The notes beneath the pieces are model-generated. The model saw nothing but the letters and a program-made list of their open reading frames with translations. It was not told the DNA's origin and did no database searches. The position numbers were made by a program, and so were the translations under genes. Positions 26,908-36,460 of a DNA stretch of 64,000 nucleotides are shown here, piece after piece (position 1 is the stretch's first letter; every line of letters begins with the position of its first letter). Source of the stretch: Bacteroidales bacterium UBA6408 (GTDB taxonomy: Bacteria > Bacteroidota > Bacteroidia > Bacteroidales > UBA932); NCBI GenBank assembly GCA_002439805.1, contig DJPQ01000076.1, forward strand, positions 30,287 to 94,286, read 5' to 3'.

Positions 26908-27834
26908 ATGGTTACTGAACTGATTGCGAAATATATCTGGCTGCTGAGAGCGGTCATGGACACCGGGGAGGCGGGGATTACGCTCGGGGAAATTTCGGGG
27001 CGTTATGAGAGGAGGTTCGGGGAGACGCTGGCACGACGGACGTTCGCGAACTACAGGATCGGGGTCGAGGAGACCTTCGGCGTGGGGATTGCCTGCGACC
27101 GGAGCACTAACCGCTACATGATTGACAGTAGCAGCCGCATGAGCGACAGCGGGGCAGCGGAATGGCTCATCGACAGCTTCACGGTCAATTCCCTGCTCGA
27201 AAGGGGCAAGGAAGCGCTCAGCGGACGCATTGAGGTGGAGCCGGTTCCGTCAGGGCACCGGTTTCTCACGCGAATCATGGAGGCGATGCTTGAGGGGCGC
27301 AGGATTGCAATCGAATACTGCAAGTACAGCAGCGCGGCTCCGGAACGGCTGACCGTGCTCCCCTACGCCCTCAAGGAAGACAAGAGGCGCTGGTATCTCT
27401 ACGGCCACTGCATCGAACGCGGGGCGCTGAGATGCTACGCACTCGACAGGCTCGTATCCTTGGAAATTCTGCCCGACAGGTTCATATATCCCGAAAATTT
27501 CAGTCTCGGCGAACTTCTCGCGACGTCGTTCGGAACATACATCCCCCGCGAGGGGGAAAAGGGCAGCACGGTCGAGTTCAGGGCGCGTGGAGTGCAGGCG
27601 AAATATATCTCCGACCTCCCCATCCACCACAGCCAAAAATTTCTGAAAACCGAGGGAGAATGGACATATTTTTCTATTTTTGTGTCGCCGGACAGCGATG
27701 ACCTCTATTTTGAACTCAGAAAATATGGGAGTGCAATCGAAGTCCTGAGCCCGGAAAAGGTCCGGAGGAGGCTCCGCGACGAGGCTCTTGCCGTCATAGG
27801 CATTTACGGAGAGACTGAGAATCCGGGGGCGTAG
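26908..27834 (+). CDS. WYL-domain transcriptional regulator
   Basis: A 308-residue protein with an N-terminal winged-helix region (residues ~10-75, ITLGEISGRYERRFGETLARRTFANY) and a WYL domain (about 130-220) with KRRWYLYGHC and RCYALDRLVSLEIL, followed by a WCX-type C-terminal extension. WYL proteins sense ligands such as nucleic-acid products and control stress or defence genes. It follows the Rhs cassette by 28 bases after the orphan tip; whether it regulates the cassette or is merely the chromosomal neighbour is unknown. Confidence 0.9.
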   Translation: MVTELIAKYIWLLRAVMDTGEAGITLGEISGRYERRFGETLARRTFANYRIGVEETFGVGIACDRSTNRYMIDSSSRMSDSGAAEWLIDSFTVNSLLERGKEALSGRIEVEPVPSGHRFLTRIMEAMLEGRRIAIEYCKYSSAAPERLTVLPYALKEDKRRWYLYGHCIERGALRCYALDRLVSLEILPDRFIYPENFSLGELLATSFGTYIPREGEKGSTVEFRARGVQAKYISDLPIHHSQKFLKTEGEWTYFSIFVSPDSDDLYFELRKYGSAIEVLSPEKVRRRLRDEALAVIGIYGETENPGA

Positions 27835-27907
27835 GCATGAAAACCGCGTGGGCCGTAGGAACAGAACTTGCGACGCTTAGGTATATAATTGATATATTGA
27901 CATATAA

Positions 27908-30094
27908 ATGAGAAAAGGAACAATCATTTTGGCTTCGGGTCTCGTGGCAGTCGGGGCCGCAGCCGGCATCATTATGGGAATTTTTGCAAAAGAAAAGGAA
28001 TCCGAAGAAAAGGAGTTCATCGGAAAATCGGAAATTATGGTCGAGGACGGCAAGATGACTCCCGAAGTGCTGCTTGCGTTCGGAAGGCTCTCGGACCCGC
28101 AGGTGTCGCCGGACGGAAAGAAACTGCTCTATGGGGTGTCATACAATTCAATTGAGGAAAACCGTTCTTGCAGAAACCTGTATATCAACAATCTTGACGG
28201 AAGCGACGCTCATCTTGCCACCCGCTCCGGGAAAAGCATCAGCAACGCGCGATGGAGCGCGGACGGGGAAAAGGTCGCATACCTGATGGGCGGGCAGATT
28301 TACATCGCCAAGGTAAGAAGAGACGGCACGCTCGGCAAGGGTCGCAAAGTCAGCGATGTGGAAAACGGAATCGGAGAGTTCAAGCTCTCGCCGGACCAGT
28401 CTCAGGTGATATTCCTCTCAACCGTCAACGGGCGCGTGAAGACTCCGGGACAGATATACCCCGACCTGCCGAAAGCCGAGGCTTATGAAACGGAGACGAT
28501 GATGTACCGCCACTGGGATCACTGGGTTGAGGAAATCCCGCACAGCTTCGTCGGAACTTTCGACTGGGACAAGGGGCTTGGAAATTTCTTTGACATACTC
28601 GGAAGCGAGGGCGCGGCGGACGGAGGAACATCCCCTTACGAGCTGCCGACAGAGCCTTTCGGAGGGCTTGAAGAGCTCTGCTGGAGCCCCGACGGGACAC
28701 GGATTGCCTACTCCTGCCGCAAAAAAGACGGGAGGGAATATGCGTTCTCGACAGACACGGAAATATACATATATAATATACAGAGCGGAGAATGCGTGCG
28801 CATCCCGATGAAGGGAGGCTATGACACGACTCCGGTGTGGAGTCCGGACGGCAGCAGGATTTGCTGGGTTTCAATGGAGCGGGACGGCTACGAGGCTGAC
28901 AGGCAGAGGCTTATGGTCGCCGAGATTGACGGGATGAAAGTCGGGGCAATCCGCGAACTGAGCGACGGATTCAAGTACAATGTCGCCGGACCGGCGTGGG
29001 ACGACGATTCGGGGCACATCTGGTTCAACGCTCTCGCCGAAGGGCTACAGGCGGTCTATGTCACTGACCTTGAAGGCAATGTCGAGCGCAAGACTGACGA
29101 GAGCCTGTGGTACGACTTCACGACTCCGTTCTTCATCGACAGGACTGACGGCCGCGAGGTTCTCTACACCACATGGCAGAGCATGGATTTCCCGACCGAG
29201 ATAGTCGCGTTCGACACGGGCACGCAGACGGGCACGCAGGTCACCGACGAGAACGGCCATATTCTCTCGCAGCTCAAGGAGCACAGAACCGAGGCCCGGA
29301 CGGTGAAGACCGTAGATGGAAGGGATATGCTGACATGGGTCCTGTTCCCGCCGGAGTTTGACCCGTCGAAGAAATGGCCGGCGATAGAAATCTGTCTCGG
29401 AGGACCTCAGGGGACGCTGAGTCAGGGATGGTCCTACCGCTGGAACTACAGGCTGATGTGCTCGCAGGGCTATGTAGTCATCCTTCCCAACCGCCGAGGA
29501 ACGACCGCGTTCGGTCAGGAATGGTGCGAGCAGATTTCCGGAGACTACTGCGGCCTTAACATTCAGGACTACCTCAGCGCGGCGCGTGAGTTCAAGGCCG
29601 AGCCATATATCGGGAAGATGGCGGCCTGCGGGGCGAGCTACGGAGGCTACTCGGTCTATTACCTCTGCGGGGTGCACGGCAATGTCTATGACGCCTTCAT
29701 CGCCCATGCCGGTATCTTCAATCAGGAACATATGTACATGACCACCGAGGAGATGTGGTTTCCGACATGGGACAACGGAGGAGCGCCTTGGGACAACAAC
29801 CCGACCGCTGTCCGCCACTACGCGAACTCCCCGCACAAACTCATCAGGAACTGGCACACTCCCCTTCTTGTCATCCACGGAGGAAGCGATTTCCGCGTGC
29901 CTTACGATCAGGGGATGGCTGCCTACAACTGTGCGCAGATGATGGGCGTGCCGTCGGAGCTGATTGTTTTCCCTGACGAGAACCACTGGATTCTGAAGCC
30001 GCAGAACGCGGTTTTCTGGCACAGGAGCTACTTCAGCTGGCTGAACAGGTGGCTTGCTGATGAGGACAGAGGGAAAACGGAAACTGTCAAGTAA
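27908..30094 (+). CDS. S9C-type secreted prolyl-oligopeptidase family peptidase (acylaminoacyl peptidase/DPP5-like)
   Basis: A 728-residue enzyme with an N-terminal signal or anchor segment (residues ~5-26), a seven-bladed propeller with WD-like repeats (PQVSPDGKKLLYG, WSPDGTRIAYS, WSPDGSRICWV), and a C-terminal hydrolase domain with Ser577 (GASYGGY), Asp661 (GGSDFRV) and His693 (DENHWIL). It probably releases dipeptides or acylated residues from peptides in the periplasm. It is the second S9 peptidase in the window, of a different subtype from the one at 5912. The 14-bp tandem repeat and glpA follow. Confidence 0.92.
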   Translation: MRKGTIILASGLVAVGAAAGIIMGIFAKEKESEEKEFIGKSEIMVEDGKMTPEVLLAFGRLSDPQVSPDGKKLLYGVSYNSIEENRSCRNLYINNLDGSDAHLATRSGKSISNARWSADGEKVAYLMGGQIYIAKVRRDGTLGKGRKVSDVENGIGEFKLSPDQSQVIFLSTVNGRVKTPGQIYPDLPKAEAYETETMMYRHWDHWVEEIPHSFVGTFDWDKGLGNFFDILGSEGAADGGTSPYELPTEPFGGLEELCWSPDGTRIAYSCRKKDGREYAFSTDTEIYIYNIQSGECVRIPMKGGYDTTPVWSPDGSRICWVSMERDGYEADRQRLMVAEIDGMKVGAIRELSDGFKYNVAGPAWDDDSGHIWFNALAEGLQAVYVTDLEGNVERKTDESLWYDFTTPFFIDRTDGREVLYTTWQSMDFPTEIVAFDTGTQTGTQVTDENGHILSQLKEHRTEARTVKTVDGRDMLTWVLFPPEFDPSKKWPAIEICLGGPQGTLSQGWSYRWNYRLMCSQGYVVILPNRRGTTAFGQEWCEQISGDYCGLNIQDYLSAAREFKAEPYIGKMAACGASYGGYSVYYLCGVHGNVYDAFIAHAGIFNQEHMYMTTEEMWFPTWDNGGAPWDNNPTAVRHYANSPHKLIRNWHTPLLVIHGGSDFRVPYDQGMAAYNCAQMMGVPSELIVFPDENHWILKPQNAVFWHRSYFSWLNRWLADEDRGKTETVK

Positions 30095-30104
30095 GTCCTG
30101 AAAA

Positions 30105-30174
30105 TCAATCGGGACAAGTCAATCGGGGCAAGTCAATCGGGACAAGTCAATCGGGACAAGTCAATCAAGGACAG
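30105..30174 (+). repeat. Five tandem copies of a 14-bp unit in front of glpA
   Basis: TCAATCGGGACAAG is repeated at 30105, 30119 (one change), 30133, 30147 and in degenerate form at 30161. The array ends two bases before the glpA ATG at 30177 and starts 10 bases after the peptidase stop, so it fills the leader of glpABC. The near-identity of units suggests recent slippage. Confidence 0.95.
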
Positions 30175-30176
30175 GC

Positions 30177-31694
30177 ATGGGAAGGCTGAAAGAAAACGAA
30201 TTTGACGTGATAATCATCGGCGGAGGGGCGACCGGCGCGGGAACGGCGCGGGACTGTGCGCTGCGCGGGCTGCGGGTGCTGCTTGTCGAGAGGAATGACA
30301 TAGCGACGGGCGCGACGGGACGCAATCACGGGCTGCTGCACAGCGGAGCGCGCTATGCCGTGACGGACACGGAATCGGCCGCAGAGTGCATACGCGAGAA
30401 CATGATTCTCAAGCGCATAGCCAAGGGATGCGTAGAAAAGACCGAGGGACTGTTCATAACCCTCCCCGAAGACGACATCGCCTATCAGGCAACATTCGTG
30501 GAGGCATGCCGCAAGGCCGGAATACGGGCGAAGGTGATTGACCCGAAGGAGGCAATCGCGATGGAGCCAGCCGTCAATCCCTCACTTATCGGAGCCGTAG
30601 TTGTTCCGGACGGGGCAATCGACCCGTTTAAGCTGACTGCCGCCAACATGACCGACGCGAAGATTCACGGGGCGAAAGTGCTGACCTACAGCGAGGTGGA
30701 GGAAATCATCAAGGAGGGAAACAATGTCAGAGGAGTGAAAATCAGGAACAAGCGTACCGGCGAGGTCAATACTTTCTATGCCCCTGTGACGGTCAATGCG
30801 GGAGGTGTCTGGGGGCAGGGCATAGCGCGGATGGCAGGAGCCTCCGTCACGATGTTCCCGGCAAAGGGCTCGCTGCTGATTTTCGGACATCGCGTGAACA
30901 ACGTCGTCATAAACCGCTGCCGCAGACCGGCCAACGCCGACATCCTCGTGCCCGGCGAGACGATTTCACTGATAGGAACTACATCTGACAGGGTGGGGCT
31001 CGAAGAGGTGGACAGCATCCGCGTCACTCCAGAGGAGGTGAAGGTCCTGCTCGAAGAAGGCCAGAAGCTCGCTCCGGCGCTTGCACAGACCCGCATCATC
31101 CGCGCCTACTGCGGCGTACGTCCGCTTGTCGCCGCTGACAACGACCCGTCCGGACGCAACATCAGCCGGGGTATCGTGCTGCTTGACCATGAGCAGAGGG
31201 ATGGAATCGGAGGATTCATAACCATAACCGGAGGCAAGCTGATGACTTATCGGCTCATGGCGGAATGGGCGACCGACCTTGTCTGCAAAAAGCTCGGTGT
31301 CCGGAAAGGCTGCGTGACGGCAAGACGCCCGCTTCCGGGTTCAGGGCCGGCCGAAAAGCCTGCCTCACCGCGCTCCGCCAAGGACGAGAGCCTCATCTGC
31401 GAATGCGAGAAAGTTTCCCTGCGCAAGGCGGAGAACGCGATTGACACCATGCAGGTGACTAACATGATTGACCTGCGGCGGCGCACAAGGCTCGGGATGG
31501 GAACCTGTCAGGGGGAACTCTGCGCCTGCAGAGGGGCGGGGCTGCTTGCCCGCAAGAAGGAGAATCCGACACGGGCGAAGGAGGACCTCAAGGCGTTCAT
31601 AAACGAGCGTTGGAAGGGAATCTATCCTATTTGCTGGGGTGACTCTTTACGTGAGAATGAATACACCCAGTGGATATATGGTCACGAAATCTGA
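30177..31694 (+). CDS. glpA: Anaerobic glycerol-3-phosphate dehydrogenase, subunit A
   Basis: A 505-residue FAD protein oxidising glycerol-3-phosphate to dihydroxyacetone phosphate. GGGATGAG (residues 15-22) binds FAD; TGGKLMTYR is the DAO-family end motif. A C-terminal BFD-like [2Fe-2S] domain carries CECEKVS and GTCQGELCACR from about residue 407. It is the first of three genes (glpABC). Its leader is filled by a 14-bp tandem repeat. No glycerol kinase or facilitator gene is seen nearby. Confidence 0.96.
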   Translation: MGRLKENEFDVIIIGGGATGAGTARDCALRGLRVLLVERNDIATGATGRNHGLLHSGARYAVTDTESAAECIRENMILKRIAKGCVEKTEGLFITLPEDDIAYQATFVEACRKAGIRAKVIDPKEAIAMEPAVNPSLIGAVVVPDGAIDPFKLTAANMTDAKIHGAKVLTYSEVEEIIKEGNNVRGVKIRNKRTGEVNTFYAPVTVNAGGVWGQGIARMAGASVTMFPAKGSLLIFGHRVNNVVINRCRRPANADILVPGETISLIGTTSDRVGLEEVDSIRVTPEEVKVLLEEGQKLAPALAQTRIIRAYCGVRPLVAADNDPSGRNISRGIVLLDHEQRDGIGGFITITGGKLMTYRLMAEWATDLVCKKLGVRKGCVTARRPLPGSGPAEKPASPRSAKDESLICECEKVSLRKAENAIDTMQVTNMIDLRRRTRLGMGTCQGELCACRGAGLLARKKENPTRAKEDLKAFINERWKGIYPICWGDSLRENEYTQWIYGHEI

Positions 31695-31719
31695 TTCAAA
31701 TCATAAGGAATAAAAAAAA

Positions 31720-32979
31720 ATGAAGTTTGACACAATAATAATCGGCGGAGGACTCACGGGTCTGCTGTGCGGGATAAGGCTGCAGCGGAAGGGGCAGAAA
31801 TGTGCCGTCATATCCGCCGGACAGTCGGCCATGCACTTCTGGTCCGGGGCGTTTGACCTTCTGAACAGGATGCCGGACGGGACTGACGTCGATTATCCGC
31901 TTGAAAGCATCGGAAAACTGCCTCAGACACATCCCTATTCTATAATCGGGGCGGACAAGGTGCTCGGACATCTCCGCAGGGCGACAGAACTGTTCGGAAT
32001 TTTCGGATTCCGGACACATATCCCCGAAAGTCTCGGCAACATATACAGGCTCAGTTCAATGGGCTCCCTCAGGCGCTGCTTCATGACTATGGACGACCTC
32101 CTGACGACGGAATCGGCCGGACAGCCGGTTTGCCGACGTGCTCTCGTTGCAAGCCCCGACGGCTTTCCGGACTTCAACACCGAGTTCGTGGCAAATGGAA
32201 TCGAGGATTCAGGAAGCCCGTGCAGGACGGTGACAATCAGACTCGAAGCCCTGAAAAACCTCCGGAAGAGTCCGACTGAGATGCGGGCGACGAACATATC
32301 GAAAATGCTTGACAGGGCGACGCTAAAGGAATATATATCCCAGATCCGCGAAAAATATGACGGTGAGGACCTTATTGTCCTGCCGGCGATATTCAGCCTC
32401 GCGGACTCACGGGACGCGATTCAGGTAGGTAAGGTGGTGAACACGAAAGTGCGTTTTGTCGCCACTATGCCTCCGTCCGTGCCGGGGATTGAAATCCAGC
32501 GCGGTCTCACGGAACTCTTCAGAAAATCCGGAGGGACGCTGTTCAAGGGCGACACGGTGATTTCCGGACGGTTCAACGGAGACAGGCTGGAGTCAGTGCG
32601 CACGGCAAACATCAGCGACATGGAGTTCACGGCGAAGAGTTTCGTGCTCGCGGCCGGAAGTTTCTTCAGCAACGGACTCCGGGCAGACAGGAACGGAGTG
32701 TATGAGCCTGCGCTCGGAATCGACATCGACGCGCTGCCCCGGAGAAAGGACTGGTTCGACGCGGACGATTTCTTCGGCAAGCAGAACTACATCGGCATCG
32801 GAGCCAGACTTACCCCCGGAGCCGGGTTGCGGGCAAGCCGCGGCGGCCGAGTCGTCGGGAATCTTCTCGTCGCCGGAAGCATACTCGGAGGCTGCAATCC
32901 GCTTTACGAGGGATGCGGAGGAGGAGTTTCAATCTGCTCGGCACTGGAGGCGGCGGACTCAATACTCTGCAACGCCTGA
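31720..32979 (+). CDS. glpB: Anaerobic glycerol-3-phosphate dehydrogenase, subunit B
   Basis: A 419-residue flavoprotein with an N-terminal dinucleotide-binding motif (IIIGGGLTGLLCG, residues 5-17) and the C-terminal GNLLVAGSILGGCNPL stretch typical of GlpB. It links GlpA to the membrane subunit GlpC and transfers electrons toward menaquinone. It begins 25 bases after glpA and is followed by glpC after about 70 bases. Confidence 0.94.
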   Translation: MKFDTIIIGGGLTGLLCGIRLQRKGQKCAVISAGQSAMHFWSGAFDLLNRMPDGTDVDYPLESIGKLPQTHPYSIIGADKVLGHLRRATELFGIFGFRTHIPESLGNIYRLSSMGSLRRCFMTMDDLLTTESAGQPVCRRALVASPDGFPDFNTEFVANGIEDSGSPCRTVTIRLEALKNLRKSPTEMRATNISKMLDRATLKEYISQIREKYDGEDLIVLPAIFSLADSRDAIQVGKVVNTKVRFVATMPPSVPGIEIQRGLTELFRKSGGTLFKGDTVISGRFNGDRLESVRTANISDMEFTAKSFVLAAGSFFSNGLRADRNGVYEPALGIDIDALPRRKDWFDADDFFGKQNYIGIGARLTPGAGLRASRGGRVVGNLLVAGSILGGCNPLYEGCGGGVSICSALEAADSILCNA

Positions 32980-33049
32980 CCGGGAGGAGGGGAAGTCTAT
33001 GGAAAGATGAATAAGCAGGCAGCAAAGACAGAGCTGAACAAGACAAACA

Positions 33050-34279
33050 ATGGACAGACAATCAAACGCAATGAACGACATAAGCGACAACAACTTCGAG
33101 CAGTGCCTCAAATGCACCATCTGCACGGTATATTGCCCGGTAGTACCGGCGAACCCGGCTTATCCGGGACCGAAGCAGGCGGGTCCGGACGGCGAAAGGC
33201 TGCGGCTCAAGAACAGGTCGTACTATGACAGCACGCTCAAATACTGCCTGAACTGCAAGCGCTGCGAGGTCGCCTGCCCTTCCGGCGTTAGAGTGTCCGA
33301 CATAATCCAGCGCGCGAGGATAAGCTACGGGCACAACATCCCCGGACCGTGTGAAATTGCGCTGGCGAGCACGGACCTCATGGGCAGGGTCGCCGGAAGC
33401 ATGGCCGGGGTCGTCAATCCCCTGCTCCGCACCGCCCCCGTCAAGGAACTGCTTCACGCCGCAGTAGGGATTGACAGGCGCAGGACATTCCCGGACTATG
33501 CGGGAGAAACATTCGAGAAATGGTTCCGCAAAAACGCGCAGACAGCGCAAGACGGCCTTGAAGAAAAGGTCAGCTACTTCCACGGCTGCTATGTGAACTA
33601 CAACTATCCGCAGCTCGGAAAGGATTTCGTAAAGGTGATGAACGCGCTCGGAATCGGGGTGAGGCTCCTCGACGGCGAACGATGCTGCTCCATAGCGATG
33701 ATTTCAAACGGGCTCATAAAATCGGCGACGAGGAACGCGAAGCACAATCTGAAAGTCATGCAGAAGACGGTTGACGAGACCGGAGAACCTGTAGTCGGGG
33801 CATCATCGACCTGCATCCTGACCATGCGCGAAGAGTATCCGCATCTTCTCGGACTCGACAATTCGCGGGTGAAGGACAGTCTGGAACTCGCCACAAAGTT
33901 CATTTATAAGAAGTTGGAAGGAGGAAGGGAACTCCGGTTCCGCAAGGACTACCATGCAAGAATCGCCTACCACACGCCATGTCACCTCGAAAGGCTCGGC
34001 TGGGAGTATTTCTCCACCGAGCTGCTGAAGATGATTCCCGGGGTGGAGCTGACCGTGCTCGACAGCAACTGCTGCGGAATAGCCGGGACATACGGGTTCA
34101 AGAAGGAAAACTACGAGGTTTCACAGGCAATAGGCAAACCGCTGTTCGACAGCATTGCCGCAGCGGAGCCAGACTTTGTCGTCTGCGACTGCGAGACCTG
34201 CAAGTGGCAGATTGAGATGTCAACAGGAACGGGCGTGAAACATCCCGTTTCAGTTCTCGCCGAAGCGCTTGAAATATGA
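33050..34279 (+). CDS. glpC: Anaerobic glycerol-3-phosphate dehydrogenase, subunit C
   Basis: A 409-residue iron-sulfur protein that anchors GlpAB to the membrane and passes electrons to quinone. Two ferredoxin motifs are visible, CLKCTICTVYCP near residue 15 and CLNCKRCEVACP near 66, and two CCG domains (GERCCSIAM and NSNCCGIAGTYG). I used ATG at 33050; an ATG at 33062 (MNDISDNNFEQC) is equally plausible. The 3' end overlaps the promoter of the next gene. Confidence 0.94.
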   Translation: MDRQSNAMNDISDNNFEQCLKCTICTVYCPVVPANPAYPGPKQAGPDGERLRLKNRSYYDSTLKYCLNCKRCEVACPSGVRVSDIIQRARISYGHNIPGPCEIALASTDLMGRVAGSMAGVVNPLLRTAPVKELLHAAVGIDRRRTFPDYAGETFEKWFRKNAQTAQDGLEEKVSYFHGCYVNYNYPQLGKDFVKVMNALGIGVRLLDGERCCSIAMISNGLIKSATRNAKHNLKVMQKTVDETGEPVVGASSTCILTMREEYPHLLGLDNSRVKDSLELATKFIYKKLEGGRELRFRKDYHARIAYHTPCHLERLGWEYFSTELLKMIPGVELTVLDSNCCGIAGTYGFKKENYEVSQAIGKPLFDSIAAAEPDFVVCDCETCKWQIEMSTGTGVKHPVSVLAEALEI

Positions 34280-34298
34280 AATTTTTTGCGTAAGTTCG
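34268..34298 (+). promoter_or_regulatory. Promoter of the glycine-lipid genes
   Basis: CTTG at 34268-34271, a 19-base spacer and TAAGTTCG at 34291-34298 resemble TTTG-N19-TAnnTTTG. It overlaps the glpC stop and lies 43 bases before the next start. Confidence 0.5.
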
Positions 34299-34340
34299 CG
34301 TTCTCATTCGGTGAATCCGAAATGACATCTTGAGAAGACA

Positions 34341-35189
34341 ATGAAAGACCGTACAATTGACATAGAGGAGATATTCCGCAAGAGGTTCAACGGGAAGGCT
34401 CCGCGCCTGCTCGTGAAACTTATAAAAAGGCTTGTGCATCAGGACTTTATCAACGAGTATCTCAAGCGGGGCTACGAGGGAGTGGAATTCTGCGAAAATG
34501 CAGTGAAGTATCTTAATGTAAAGATTGAGGTCGAGGGGCTTGAAAACCTCCCTGACTCCCCGGAGGCAAGGCTGACGTTTGTGTCGAACCATCCGCTCGG
34601 AGGCGTCGATGGAATAGCCCTCGCGGGAATAATCGGGAGGAAATACGACGGACGCATCAAGCTGATGGTGAACGACTTTCTCATGCACCTCGGAGGACTC
34701 GCCCCGCTCTGTGTCCCGGTGAACGCAAAGATAAGGAGGACAGGAGACGGAATAGGCACGCAGAACCGTGACCTGCCGAGGCTTACAAACGAGATTTTCG
34801 GGTCCGACAATCAGATTCTCATGTTTCCGGCCGGGCTCTGCTCCAGAAAAATTGAGGGAAAGATTCAGGATCTCATGTGGTCGAAAGTCTTTGTGGCGAA
34901 AAGCGTCGAGTACCATCGCGACATAGTCCCCGTCCACTTCATCGGAGAGAATTCCGGACGGTTCTACCGGGTGGCGAACCTCTCGTCACTCTTCCGCCTT
35001 AAGTTCAACATAGCGATGGCATTCCTCCCCGACGAGCTCTACCGCGCACAGGGAAAGACATTCCGCGTGGTCTTCGGCAAGCCGATTCCTTGGCAGTCCT
35101 TCGACGGAAGCCGCAGCCCTAAGGAATGGGCACAGGAGGTCCGGGCCGCAGTGTATGGCCTCGCGCCGGAGGAAAGGCCGGGAAAATGA
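34341..35189 (+). CDS. glsA: PlsC-type O-acyltransferase, probable glycine-lipid synthase subunit GlsA
   Basis: A 282-residue acyltransferase. The active-site block is SNHPLGGVDG (residues ~89-98), a variant with five rather than four residues between His and Asp, and MFPAGLCSRK supplies the glycerolipid acyltransferase FPEG-like motif. In Bacteroides thetaiotaomicron the O-acyltransferase GlsA works with the N-acyltransferase GlsB to build glycine lipids, which are needed for stress tolerance and colonisation. A GlsB-like gene follows after 57 bases, making this assignment likely; an ornithine-lipid OlsA role is the alternative. Confidence 0.82.
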   Translation: MKDRTIDIEEIFRKRFNGKAPRLLVKLIKRLVHQDFINEYLKRGYEGVEFCENAVKYLNVKIEVEGLENLPDSPEARLTFVSNHPLGGVDGIALAGIIGRKYDGRIKLMVNDFLMHLGGLAPLCVPVNAKIRRTGDGIGTQNRDLPRLTNEIFGSDNQILMFPAGLCSRKIEGKIQDLMWSKVFVAKSVEYHRDIVPVHFIGENSGRFYRVANLSSLFRLKFNIAMAFLPDELYRAQGKTFRVVFGKPIPWQSFDGSRSPKEWAQEVRAAVYGLAPEERPGK

Positions 35190-35245
35190 ACAATGACACA
35201 GACGAACAGTTATACAGAAGATTTTTTCGGAAGAACAGATGATAT

Positions 35246-36310
35246 ATGGAAGAGATGAAAGACATAATCGCGCCCGTGGACGTGAACCTGCTGAAATCGG
35301 AACTGACGCCGAAGAAAAAGCTTCGCAACACGAACAAGGCCGGAAACGAACTGTATGTCGTCACGGACAAGGACTCTCCTAATGTCATGAAGGAGATAGG
35401 CCGCCTGCGCGAGGAAACGTTCAGGGAAGCGGGAGGCGGGACCGGGCTTGAGATGGACATCGACAGCTTTGACACTATGGACCCTCCGTGCATGCAGCTG
35501 ATTGTCTGGGATCCGGACAACGAGGCAATCATAGGGGGCTACCGCTTCATATTCGGGACGGACGTGAGGCTCGACGACAACGGGCAGCCGATACTCGCGA
35601 CTTCCCATCTCTTCAATTTCTCGGAAAAGTTCATCAGGGAATATCTCCCCTTCACCATTGAACTCGGCCGCTCCTTCATTTCGCGGGAGTATCAGAGGAT
35701 TCAGGCCGGCACCAAGGCACTGTTTGCCCTCGACAACCTCTGGGACGGTCTGGGAGCCCTGATGATGCTTCGTCCGGGGATGAAATGGTATTTCGGAAAG
35801 ATGACGATGTACCCGACCTTCAACCGCTACGGGCGTGACCTCATACTGCACTTCCTGCACAAGCATTTCCATGACGACGAGCATCTTGTGACGACAAAGA
35901 ACCCCGTCGTCATCGAGACTCCCGCAGAGGAGATGGATGCGGTGCTGACAGAAACCGATTTCAAGTCCGACTACCGGATTCTGAACCGTGAAATCCGTGC
36001 GCTCGGCGAGAACATTCCCCCGCTGGTGAACACATATATGGGAATATCACCGTCGCTCAAGGTCTTCGGAACCGCCGTGAACGACGAATTCGGCAATGTT
36101 GAGGAAACGGGCATATTGGTGGATTTCAACGACATATACGAAGAAAAACGCGCCAGACACATCGACTCGTTCATCAAGGAACAGATTGCGCGGATAAAGC
36201 TCCGGTGGCCACACACCTTCGAGAGATTCGAGGGTGAGATTGCCCAGAAAATCAGCAACCGCAGAGACGAGCGTTTCAGGAGAATCTTTAATTGGCGCTC
36301 AAAGGACTGA
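35246..36310 (+). CDS. glsB: GNAT-fold N-acyltransferase, probable glycine-lipid synthase subunit GlsB
   Basis: A 354-residue protein of the hemolysin-like GNAT/OlsB family. The core ELYVVTDKDSPNVMKEIGRLREETFREAG, split by many conserved residues, is followed by LIVWDPDNEAIIGGYRF, FTIELGRSFI and QAGTKALFALDNLW, typical of these N-acyltransferases. It would attach a 3-hydroxy fatty acid to the amino group of glycine, before GlsA acylates the hydroxyl. Repeat R7 starts two bases after the stop. The amino-acid head group is inferred from Bacteroides homologues. Confidence 0.82.
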   Translation: MEEMKDIIAPVDVNLLKSELTPKKKLRNTNKAGNELYVVTDKDSPNVMKEIGRLREETFREAGGGTGLEMDIDSFDTMDPPCMQLIVWDPDNEAIIGGYRFIFGTDVRLDDNGQPILATSHLFNFSEKFIREYLPFTIELGRSFISREYQRIQAGTKALFALDNLWDGLGALMMLRPGMKWYFGKMTMYPTFNRYGRDLILHFLHKHFHDDEHLVTTKNPVVIETPAEEMDAVLTETDFKSDYRILNREIRALGENIPPLVNTYMGISPSLKVFGTAVNDEFGNVEETGILVDFNDIYEEKRARHIDSFIKEQIARIKLRWPHTFERFEGEIAQKISNRRDERFRRIFNWRSKD

Positions 36311-36311
36311 C

Positions 36312-36431
36312 GGGACTGAATAAAAAGCGGATTGCTTCGTTGCTCGTCTTGCCAAAATCCTCACAACCAGAAGGTTGCTGCGGTGCTTGGCTTCACCGTG
36401 CGCCTTGCACTCCATCTTTTTATTCAATCCC
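36312..36431 (+). repeat. Nested-hairpin intergenic repeat R7
   Basis: Outer arms GGGACTGAATAAAAAG / CTTTTTATTCAATCCC, middle arms GCCAA / TTGGC, tip CCTCACAACC-AGAA-GGTTGCTGCGG. It begins right after the glsB stop and points with glsB. Confidence 0.92.
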
Positions 36432-36460
36432 TCTATTCCTATTTTTTTGCGAGGTAAATT

